Shown: in pieces, positions 15,627-23,388 of the stretch | Layout: every line of letters begins with the position of its first letter | How positions within the stretch are numbered: position 1 is the first letter of the stretch | DNA from: Bdellovibrionaceae bacterium UBA6776 | Lineage (GTDB): Bacteria > Bdellovibrionota > Bdellovibrionia > Bdellovibrionales > UBA1609 | DNA: 23,388 bases | Assembly (NCBI GenBank): GCA_002453155.1 | Contig: DKGG01000041.1 | Span: 1 to 23,388, forward strand | Direction of reading: 5' to 3' | Notes under the pieces: generated by a model | The model's database searches: none | Told to the model about the DNA's origin: nothing | Seen by the model: the letters and a program-made list of their open reading frames with translations, nothing else | Translations under genes and position numbers: made by a program

Positions 15627-16322
15627 ATGAAGATCTTGAAAGTGGGGGCCTTTTGGTCCCTTTCTTTTTTTGTGTTTGCAGTTCTTGTGGGAGCCTCCCA
15701 CGGATTGGCTTTCTTGCGTGAGAGGCAGATAGAGAGCCCTCACCCAGAGGCTTCACGGTTTTTTGCGCCTCCGAAAGGTCTCAAATATTTGACCTTTGGT
15801 TTTCAGGAAGTGGTGGCCGATGGTTTGTGGCTGCGTTTCATTCAGGATCTGGACCGTTGCCAAAACTTTCAACCCGTTGAAGATCCCAAGCAGTGTCACA
15901 AAGGTTGGGGCTACACGATGCTTTTGACCATTCATGAATTGGCGCCTAGATTTCGCATTCCCATGGCAGTGGGGCCCATGTCCTTGTCGGTTCTGCAAAA
16001 TGACTATGAGGGGGCCGGCGAGCTGTTCGTGGTGGCGGCCAACTCCTTTCCGAACGATTGGCCCATTCTCTACCGGGCGGCCTATCATTTTTTGTATGAG
16101 GGGAAGGATCCCGCAAAGGCGGCTGAGTACCTGTCACAGGCATCAAAGGCGGGAGGCCCTTGGTGGTTGGAGTCCCTGGCCGCTCGCATGTACGAGAAAG
16201 ACGGGCAGCTGGAGCTGGCTCTGAGGACACTCACCGAGTATCGCAAAGGCCTTGAAGATCCCGAATATGCTCAAAAAGTGGACGAGCGAATAAAATCATT
16301 GAAAGAGGCCCTCTCACCTTGA
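15627..16322 (+). CDS. TPR-type membrane-anchored protein next to pilA
   Basis: No named family is recognised with certainty. The 231-aa protein begins with one hydrophobic segment (about residues 7-29) that should anchor it in the inner membrane with the rest outside the cytoplasm. A conserved-looking block FGFQEVVADGLWLRFIQDL (about 57-75) is followed by helical repeats of the TPR type (from about 95 to the end) with alternating aromatic and alanine positions. Two cysteines (about 77 and 90) could pair. AAGG lies 4 nt before the ATG. The 22-bp gap from pilA and 31-bp gap to dnaJ suggest co-transcription. TPR proteins near pilin genes often help pilus assembly (PilF/Tgl type), which is a guess here. 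Confidence 0.75.
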   Translation: MKILKVGAFWSLSFFVFAVLVGASHGLAFLRERQIESPHPEASRFFAPPKGLKYLTFGFQEVVADGLWLRFIQDLDRCQNFQPVEDPKQCHKGWGYTMLLTIHELAPRFRIPMAVGPMSLSVLQNDYEGAGELFVVAANSFPNDWPILYRAAYHFLYEGKDPAKAAEYLSQASKAGGPWWLESLAARMYEKDGQLELALRTLTEYRKGLEDPEYAQKVDERIKSLKEALSP

Positions 16323-16353
16323 CCGAAGCAGGGATCCGCCCATATTCAAGGGC

Positions 16354-17472
16354 ATGCCACGTGATTACTATGAAGTCTTAGGGGTTGAGAAATCAGCCGA
16401 CGCCACCACCATCAAAAAAGCCTATCGCAAATTGGCGCTGAAGTTCCATCCGGATCAAAATCCCGGGGATAAAGAGGCCGAAGAAAAATTTAAAGAGGCG
16501 GCCGAGGCCTACGAAATTTTGGGCAATGAAAGCAAAAGAGCCCAGTACGACCAGTATGGGCATGCAGCCTTTCGTGGCGGCATGGGCGGCGGCCCAGGAG
16601 CCGGCGGCTTCCACGACATCTCGGATATTTTTGAGCAGTTTGGGGACATTTTCGGAGACTTCTTCGGCGGCGGAGGGGCTGGCGGTGGTCGTGGGCGATC
16701 ACGATCCACAGGGCCTCGGCGCGGTTCCGATTTGCGCTATGTTTTGCAAATCGATTTGGAAGATGTGGTGGAAGGGGCAAAAAAGCCGATTGAGTTTGAA
16801 TGTGAAGACAATTGTGAAGTGTGCAATGGCTCCGGTGCAAAGGCCGGTACGGGTCGAAAAACCTGTGGCACTTGCGGCGGTCGTGGGCAAGTGGTTCGCC
16901 AGCAGGGCTTTTTCTCTATGGCCACTCCTTGTCCCACCTGTCATGGTGCCGGTGAGATCATCGAAGACCCTTGCGATGCCTGTCATGGGCAAGGGCGGGT
17001 TCAGAAAAAGCGCAAGCTATTGGTGAATGTTCCTGCTGGGGTGGACACGGGCACTCAACTTCGCCTTTCAGAAGAGGGCGAGGGTGGGTATCGCGGAGGG
17101 CCTCCCGGTGATCTTTTTGTGGAGATGCGGGTGAAGCCTCACCGCCAGTTCGAACGGAACGGAGACACTCTGTTCAGCCAAATCGAAGTGCCTTATTTGA
17201 AGGCAATTTTAGGTGGGCCCTTGGAAATCAAGACGATCCGTGGAAAAAAGCAGATCGAGATTCCTCCAGGCACTCAGCCCTACAATGAAATTCGCATCCC
17301 CAAAGAGGGGCTTCCCTCATTGAGAGGCACACGCATAGGAGATTTGATCTTGCGTGCAAAGGTGGTTTTTCCTAAAAAGCTCAAAAAAGAAGAGGAAAAG
17401 CTTTTGCGACAGATTGCCAAAAACAACGGAGAAGAGGTTTCAGAAGGAAAATCCGGCCTATTTGGCTTTTAA
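16354..17472 (+). CDS. dnaJ: DnaJ (Hsp40) co-chaperone
   Basis: DnaJ brings unfolded clients to DnaK and stimulates its ATPase. The 372-aa protein is a full type I member: J domain with HPD at residues 32-34, a Gly/Phe-rich linker (about 75-118), four CXXCXGXG zinc motifs (CEVCNGSG, CGTCGGRG, CPTCHGAG, CDACHGQG; about 154-215) and the C-terminal client-binding domains. The start directly precedes the conserved RDYYEVLGV. It lies 101 bp before dnaK. The gene order dnaJ-dnaK is the reverse of the commoner dnaK-dnaJ, and neither grpE nor hrcA is beside it. Confidence 0.97.
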   Translation: MPRDYYEVLGVEKSADATTIKKAYRKLALKFHPDQNPGDKEAEEKFKEAAEAYEILGNESKRAQYDQYGHAAFRGGMGGGPGAGGFHDISDIFEQFGDIFGDFFGGGGAGGGRGRSRSTGPRRGSDLRYVLQIDLEDVVEGAKKPIEFECEDNCEVCNGSGAKAGTGRKTCGTCGGRGQVVRQQGFFSMATPCPTCHGAGEIIEDPCDACHGQGRVQKKRKLLVNVPAGVDTGTQLRLSEEGEGGYRGGPPGDLFVEMRVKPHRQFERNGDTLFSQIEVPYLKAILGGPLEIKTIRGKKQIEIPPGTQPYNEIRIPKEGLPSLRGTRIGDLILRAKVVFPKKLKKEEEKLLRQIAKNNGEEVSEGKSGLFGF

Positions 17473-17573
17473 ATCCCTTCTGGACCTTGACGAGAGCGCT
17501 TGGGTTCTCAAATTAGAAGAGTGTTTTGTATATAAATTTTTGATTTTGAAATTGTTATTGAAAGGGGCTGAAT

Positions 17574-19481
<1,908 letters not shown>

Positions 19482-19510
19482 GATGCGCTAGAATTTGATC
19501 TTTAGAAATA

Positions 19511-19543
19511 AAAAAGGAAGGCTCGTAAGCCTTCCTTTTTTTT
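19511..19543. terminator. Bidirectional intrinsic terminator between dnaK and the OMP gene
   Basis: Positions 19511-19523 and 19528-19540 form a perfect 13-bp stem with the loop CGTA, followed by a T-run to 19543 on the plus strand and preceded by an A-run (19507-19515). It therefore works in both directions, ending dnaK on the plus strand and the convergent outer-membrane gene on the minus strand. Confidence 0.93.
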
Positions 19544-19567
19544 ATGTGTAAATTTTGTGTCGCGGAT

Positions 19568-20197
19568 TTATTCAAACGAGAGGTGAAAGCCTTCGTTGTC
19601 AAAATCCAAAACGGCGGCAATGGAAATGTAATTGGTGGAATTGTCCAAGTTGATTCCAAATTCAGGCATCAACCGAAGGCCCTTCCAGCTGTTGATCATG
19701 ATTTCCATACCTGCAGCCACTTGAAAGGCCACGTCGTTGCGGTCATTTCCACTGGTTCGGTGTTTGATCCCCACAGGAAGGGATCCGTAAGGCAGCAAAT
19801 ATCCAAATCCCGTGCTGAGCTTTTTGCTGACGATGGGTTCGAATCGCGCGGTAAAGGTGCTCAGTCCCGCATCGGCAGCGTAGTTCAAGCCGCTGTTCAA
19901 ACCTACAGCCGGTTGTCCTTCCACATCGGGAAAAGGAATGAATTTGAAGTAAGCGCCAAGGAACATGTCTGTGGTTCCCACTCCCGCTTCGGCGCGAAAG
20001 GCGCTGCCTTCGTCGATGGGCAATTCCAAATGAGCCGCCACATCCACTCCACTGGGATCGCTTAAAAACTGAAGTTCTGGAGTCAAAGTGTATTCGCCCA
20101 CAGGCTTGATTTCTCCAGTGGTCATCACCGTTTCATAAGCAGAGGCTGTTGTTCCAATGATTCCAAAAACAAATGCTGCAAGAATCCACGATTTCAT
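19568..20197 (-). CDS. Predicted outer-membrane beta-barrel protein
   Basis: The 209-aa product has a signal peptide ending in ASA/YE (about residue 20). The mature part is rich in alternating hydrophobic and aromatic residues with Gly-rich turns, as in small outer-membrane barrels. Amphipathic strands are visible at about 40-55, 65-75, 80-90 and 120-145 and at the end (SIAAVLDFDNEGFHLSF). The last residues are Phe-Glu instead of a terminal Phe. AAGGGG lies upstream of the ATG. No family name can be given; OmpW-like or general OMP beta-barrel proteins are alternatives. It is a single gene, convergent with dnaK and divergent from the glycosyltransferase. Confidence 0.75.
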   Translation of the reverse strand: MKSWILAAFVFGIIGTTASAYETVMTTGEIKPVGEYTLTPELQFLSDPSGVDVAAHLELPIDEGSAFRAEAGVGTTDMFLGAYFKFIPFPDVEGQPAVGLNSGLNYAADAGLSTFTARFEPIVSKKLSTGFGYLLPYGSLPVGIKHRTSGNDRNDVAFQVAAGMEIMINSWKGLRLMPEFGINLDNSTNYISIAAVLDFDNEGFHLSFE

Positions 20198-20296
20198 AAA
20201 AACCCCTTTTCAGTGGAAGTGGTCAAAACCACTCAAGGTTAGCCAAAGTGAAACTCTTTGACAATGGATGAAGCCCTGTTGGACAAAGGAAATGAC

Positions 20297-21073
20297 ATGT
20301 CATCACCCATCTCCGTTGTTTTAATCACGAAAAATGAAGCTCAAAATCTTGAGACCTGTTTGAAGTCCGTTTCTTTTGCGGAGGACATTGTGGTTTTGGA
20401 TTCTGGAAGCAGTGATGGGACTCGAGAGTTGGCCCAACAATTGGGCGCCCGTGTTTTTTTAGAAAGCTGGAGAGGCTTTGGTCCCATGAAAAGACGGGCT
20501 GTTGAATTGGCCCGGCATGATTGGGTTTTGAGTTTGGACGGCGATGAAGCCTTGGATCCCAAAGCACAAAAATTTGTTCAAGAGTTGTTTCAAAAAGGGG
20601 AACCTCAGGTTTCGGCCTACAAGTTTTCACGGATCAGTTTTCATTTGGGCCGCTGGATTCGACATGGAGGTTGGACTCCCGATTATCAGCTGCGTTTGTT
20701 TGACCGTCGAAAGGCCAACTGGAACCAAAGTCAGATTCATGAAAAGGTGGAGGTCTCTTCTGGAGAGGTGAGTGTGGCCCGCGGAAAGATTCAGCACTGG
20801 GTCTTTCGGGATCTGAGCCATCAGATCGAAACCAACAACCGTTACTCCAGCCTGGGCGCACAGGCGCTTTACGATAAGGGTGTGAAATTTTCCTTCAGTC
20901 GCCTGATTTTTAAGCCCATTTCCAAATTTTTTGAGACCTATCTGGCCAAAAAAGGCTTTTTGGATGGTCTTCCCGGATTCATTATTTCGGTGGGTGCCGC
21001 CTATTCGGTCTTTTTGAAGTTTTCCAAGCTCTGGGAGCTTCAGAAGGGCCTCAAGGCGAAAGATCAGGGTTGA
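20297..21073 (+). CDS. Family 2 glycosyltransferase, LPS-core WaaE/KdtX type
   Basis: The 258-aa protein is a GT-A enzyme of family GT2. It starts with SVVLITKNEAQNLETCLKSV, has VVLDSGSSDGT (nucleotide binding) and the metal-binding motif LSLDGDEAL, then GWTPDYQLRLFDR and IHEKV, which are characteristic of the WaaE/KdtX group that adds a sugar to the lipopolysaccharide inner core. Hydrophobic stretches near the end (about 205-245) may bind the membrane. The frame is open from 20258, but the ATG at 20297 has AAGGA at 6-nt spacing and directly precedes the conserved start. It stands alone, 47 bp before tRNA-His. The sugar and acceptor cannot be told from sequence. Confidence 0.88.
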   Translation: MSSPISVVLITKNEAQNLETCLKSVSFAEDIVVLDSGSSDGTRELAQQLGARVFLESWRGFGPMKRRAVELARHDWVLSLDGDEALDPKAQKFVQELFQKGEPQVSAYKFSRISFHLGRWIRHGGWTPDYQLRLFDRRKANWNQSQIHEKVEVSSGEVSVARGKIQHWVFRDLSHQIETNNRYSSLGAQALYDKGVKFSFSRLIFKPISKFFETYLAKKGFLDGLPGFIISVGAAYSVFLKFSKLWELQKGLKAKDQG

Positions 21074-21120
21074 TCTGAGCGCCAAATCAGCGTATCAATT
21101 TGGGTTCTTGTCTCGCATGT

Positions 21121-21197
21121 GGCGGTCGTAGCTCAGTTGGTAGAGCATCGGATTGTGATTCCGAGTGTCGCGGGTTCAAGCCCCGTCGATCGCCCCA
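21121..21197 (+). tRNA. tRNA-His (GTG anticodon), CCA encoded
   Basis: All arms fold. The acceptor stem includes the extra G(-1) opposite C73 that marks histidine tRNAs, the D-arm is GCTCAGTTGGTAGAGC, the anticodon stem TCGGA/TCCGA carries the loop TTGTGAT with anticodon GTG, the variable loop is 5 nt, and the T-arm is GCGGG TTCAAGC CCCGT. CCA is encoded at 21195-21197. The gene marks the border between core genes and an accessory-looking segment. Confidence 0.97.
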
Positions 21198-21387
21198 ATT
21201 AAAAAGTTTCAAATACCAACTGAAACACAAGTATTTGTAATCATTAACCAGTCTCAGATTAAACTCATTTCTTCTGACAAATTTGTGAAACACAAAGCAA
21301 CACAACGAAACACAGTGACTTTGTGGAATTTACTGATGACTCACCTATGACTTTTCGGTCGGCTCGATCATCGCACTCAATCCTGAT
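21198..21387. other. AT-rich spacer after tRNA-His with short repeats
   Basis: No gene is seen here. GAAACACA occurs three times on the plus strand (21222-21229, 21287-21294, 21307-21314). CAAATAC (21210-21216) and GTATTTG (21231-21237) form an inverted repeat, and ACAAATTTGT (21277-21286) is a palindrome. These could be sites for a recombinase or regulator, or chance in AT-rich DNA. No second copy of the tRNA 3' end is present in the window. Confidence 0.5.
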
Positions 21388-21467
21388 TGTCCCTTATTGG
21401 GGACAGCTTTGGGGCTTAAATCCTGGGGTTGTCGCTCTTTTGGGGGACCGCTGTCCCTGAATAGGGA
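21388..21467. promoter_or_regulatory. Three operator-like inverted repeats before the XRE gene
   Basis: Three related imperfect palindromes are visible: TGTCCCTTATTGGGGACA (21388-21405), TGTCGCTCTTTTGGGGGACC (21430-21449) and TGTCCCTGAATAGGGAAA (21452-21469, core TCCCT/AGGGA). Their centres are about 43 and 21 bp apart, close to four and two helical turns, so they would face the same side of the DNA. The block ends 45 bp before the start codon of an XRE-type gene, which suggests autoregulation by that protein. Promoter boxes cannot be fixed. Confidence 0.55.
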
Positions 21468-21511
21468 AACCTGTCAAAGAACTTCATTTTATGGATCAGA
21501 ATGGAGTTTCG

Positions 21512-21805
21512 ATGAAATTAGGAGCCACACTAAATCTTTTAGCCAAAAAGAGAAAGCTCACGCTTTCAGAGCTGGCAAGACGCTCTGGAGTGCCGAAGCA
21601 AACCCTTCACAATTGGGTGACCGGTCGGAAATCCGTGAACCCCGATCAGCTTAAGAAGGTCGCCACCGTTTTAGAGGTTTCTGTTCACTACCTCACTTAT
21701 GGGGAGCCAGATCCTTATGAATCACCTTCGGAGCTGATTTTAAAGGAACTTTTTAGCGGAGATGTCCGCATCACTTTACACCGAATCGAAAGACATAAAA
21801 AGTAG
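21512..21805 (+). CDS. XRE-family transcriptional regulator
   Basis: The 97-aa protein has a Cro/C1-type helix-turn-helix (about residues 6-62). The turn and recognition helix read LARRSGVPKQTLHNWVTGRK, followed by LKKVATVLEVSVHYLTYG, which is typical of HTH_3 regulators. The remaining 30 residues end in a basic tail (RIERHKK). An in-frame ATG at 21491 lacks a ribosome site; the ATG at 21512 has GGAG at 5-nt spacing and begins MKLGATLNLLAKKR, so I use it. It probably binds the three inverted repeats upstream. A lipoprotein gene starts 8 bp after its stop codon, so the two are likely one operon. Confidence 0.88.
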   Translation: MKLGATLNLLAKKRKLTLSELARRSGVPKQTLHNWVTGRKSVNPDQLKKVATVLEVSVHYLTYGEPDPYESPSELILKELFSGDVRITLHRIERHKK

Positions 21806-21813
21806 GAGACCCC

Positions 21814-22800
21814 ATGCCTTTCAGACTAACCATTTTAAAATTTATTGCCCTTGGAACAATCCCATTTTTTCTAAGCTGTGGTGTACTTGGGAAAAAGCAA
21901 AATACATCCATGGTACATCAGTTCTCAAAACAGTTGGCTTCTCTGGTTGAGGATAGAGACTTTGAAGGTGCAAGGGCTTTACTTGAAGCCCACAGAGAGG
22001 ACAAGTGGTGCAAACGAGTGAATCAAGAGGGCTTTTGCTATAGGACCGCTGAACCTGACACTTTTCAAAAGTTCACCGCAGCCGTTGGTCGCTATGAGAA
22101 GTGTTTTGCTGCCTATGATCGCTCGGCTGATCCAGGTCACACCAAGGAGAGCGCACAGAAGTTATCAGTCCAAATGAGGACCAATTGCTTTGATGGAAAA
22201 GGATTTTATATCTCCGGCAGAGATGAAATCTCTAAGAATCTGGAAAATTTCGAGTCAAAGATTGTTTCATTCCCACTGGAGGAAAACCTTGAGAGCGGCG
22301 CTGCGAATCCAAAGGCCATCGCAATGAATCAGTGCCGTGCTGCTCAAGTCTGGAAGTACGAGATAGTGAGCGAGCCATCAAAGAATATGGTGAACACAGG
22401 AGCCAATGCGGGGAGATCCCGCTCCTATGGAAAGAAGGGCTTTAAAGGAGATTTCAAAGAAAAGACAAAGTGTGAGGAGTCTCGACTTCAAGACAAAATG
22501 GCGAAGGAGAGCTGGCTTCCCGAATGTCGGCTGTTTTCATCTAGGTCTGTCACCCTTCCGACCTTTCAGCTCGCCTTCATGGGGGAGGTCGAATACAAGG
22601 GCGTCTCGAAGGGGACGATTTACTTTGGCAAGAAGTCTTCCTGTGAGTCAGCAAGAGTGAATGGACTAGAAAATCTTAAGATAGGAAAAGTCGGTGGCGA
22701 TCAAACTCGTCGGTTCATTGGTGATTGTGAGGAGAAAAATCTCACCATTTGTTCGGAAGGGGGCGAAAAGGTGTTTGGCGATTTTGAGTTTGTTCCTTGA
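21814..22800 (+). CDS. Cysteine-rich lipoprotein of unknown function
   Basis: I do not recognise the family. The 328-aa protein starts with a lipoprotein signal (FIALGTIPFFLSC, lipid-bearing Cys22). The mature part is hydrophilic and has ten further cysteines spread along it (for example KWCKR, GFCYR, EKCFA, TNCFD, NQCRA, TKCEE, PECRL, SSCES, GDCEE and TICSE), which could give five disulphide bonds in the periplasm or on the cell surface. A C-terminal stretch (about 235-328) looks beta-rich. TAGGAG lies upstream of the ATG. It follows the XRE gene by 8 bp and may be controlled by it. Its maturation would need Lnt. Confidence 0.78.
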   Translation: MPFRLTILKFIALGTIPFFLSCGVLGKKQNTSMVHQFSKQLASLVEDRDFEGARALLEAHREDKWCKRVNQEGFCYRTAEPDTFQKFTAAVGRYEKCFAAYDRSADPGHTKESAQKLSVQMRTNCFDGKGFYISGRDEISKNLENFESKIVSFPLEENLESGAANPKAIAMNQCRAAQVWKYEIVSEPSKNMVNTGANAGRSRSYGKKGFKGDFKEKTKCEESRLQDKMAKESWLPECRLFSSRSVTLPTFQLAFMGEVEYKGVSKGTIYFGKKSSCESARVNGLENLKIGKVGGDQTRRFIGDCEEKNLTICSEGGEKVFGDFEFVP

Positions 22801-22937
22801 TAGAATGTAGCGAGGCCGAGTAACATTAAATGTCACTTTGGTTCTCATAGTCTGTAACCATTTCACCTATCTCCATGTCAATTTCAGTTTTCCCCGGAAT
22901 ATGCTATAAATCGAGACAGGCTTATTGGAGGTCTCTA

Positions 22938-23327
22938 GTGATAAATTTATATCTGGCTTCTTTTTTATTCTTATTCGCTCACAACAGTTCCGCACGCATC
23001 TCCCCATTACCCAATGACTACATGCCATTGATCATGACCTGTATTGATCTGACTTCAGGTGAGCCTGTCGTTGAGGTCTATGAAAGGGGTGATGGCTCAA
23101 AAGCTTGGATAGGATTTATAATGGATGACGGTAGTCCAGGTCTTCTAAGTGTAGTTAGAACTGATGATGGTTTTAGAACCAAAAAAGGTGAATTTAATAA
23201 CCTTAGCCTTTCAAGAAAAGATGAAGCCACCTATCAGTTTTCTCTTTATGCTGCTAATTTAGATGGCTCAGATGGTGAGCCAGTGATAGCTCCTATTGAT
23301 GTAACCTGTTCTGCGGCATCAAACTAA
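22938..23327 (+). CDS. Small secreted protein of unknown function
   Basis: No family is recognised. I use the GTG at 22938, which has GGAGG (22927-22931) at 6-nt spacing and gives a 129-aa protein opening directly with a signal peptide (INLYLASFLFLFAHNSSA). A frame start at 22875 would add 21 residues with charged and bulky residues before the signal and has no ribosome site. The mature part (about 110 aa) is acidic and beta-rich, with two cysteines (MTCIDL and VTCSA) near its two ends that could form one disulphide closing the domain. Base composition is more AT-rich than in the core genes. It lies 137 bp after the lipoprotein gene, so it may have its own promoter. Confidence 0.65.
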   Translation: MINLYLASFLFLFAHNSSARISPLPNDYMPLIMTCIDLTSGEPVVEVYERGDGSKAWIGFIMDDGSPGLLSVVRTDDGFRTKKGEFNNLSLSRKDEATYQFSLYAANLDGSDGEPVIAPIDVTCSAASN

Positions 23328-23388
23328 GATAACATTCTACGGGAAATGTTGGACTACTTAGCTGCCTTATTCCGATGTGGATTTAATA

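Noticed and set aside
17473..17573. CIRCE (HrcA) operator or a clear heat-shock promoter before dnaK
   Set aside because: No TTAGCACTC-type inverted repeat is present, and candidate -35/-10 pairs had poor spacing.
21061..21076. AGATCA/TGATCT inverted repeat at the end of the glycosyltransferase gene as a terminator
   Set aside because: The stem is only 6 bp and no T-run follows; it may be chance.
21198..23388. Duplicated 3' end of tRNA-His marking a completed integration
   Set aside because: No second copy of the tRNA T-arm or acceptor sequence is found in the remaining window.

Overview
The window reads as chromosomal DNA from a Bdellovibrio-like predatory bacterium (Bdellovibrionota). This is an inference from protein character and gene order: a type IVa pilin followed by a TPR membrane protein, dnaJ and dnaK, close to clpS-clpA, a secreted subtilase, a lytic transglycosylase and a stand-alone glutamate-synthase-like flavoprotein. 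Base composition is moderate. Most of the window (about 1.29-21.1 kb) is a densely packed housekeeping core. The two ends are different in kind.

Left end (1-1287): no convincing gene. It holds several copies of one compact element with a conserved core of about 65 nt that folds into the same shape: outer stem P1, stem P2 with a 5' bulge carrying GGATG, hairpin P3 capped by a GAA loop, and hairpin P4 with an ATGGAN loop. Stem sequences differ between copies but pairing is kept. The outer arms (18-23 bp) are almost unrelated between copies yet nearly perfect inverted repeats within each copy. A degenerate copy and a tandem array of 5' half-copies lie alongside. I do not recognise the family; it is the best candidate here for something undescribed.

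Core: on the minus strand lnt overlaps mutS2, completing lipoproteins and adding a MutS2/Smr ATPase. A zinc-ribbon membrane protein diverges from lnt and converges on a secreted S8 protease. An htpX-slt pair (membrane proteolysis and murein cleavage) follows. A membrane-anchored GltS-like flavoprotein (+) converges on clpS-clpA (-). Their coding ends overlap by 52 bp, and each gene appears to have its terminator inside the other gene. Divergent from clpS runs pilA - TPR protein - dnaJ - dnaK, closed by a strong bidirectional terminator shared with a convergent outer-membrane beta-barrel gene. An LPS-core-type glycosyltransferase and tRNA-His(GTG) end the core.

Right end (21.2-23.4 kb): an accessory-looking segment directly after tRNA-His. 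It carries a spacer with short repeats, three operator-like inverted repeats, an XRE repressor-like gene, a cysteine-rich lipoprotein gene 8 bp behind it, and a small secreted protein. None of the last three has a function I can assign; the XRE gene is probably autoregulated.
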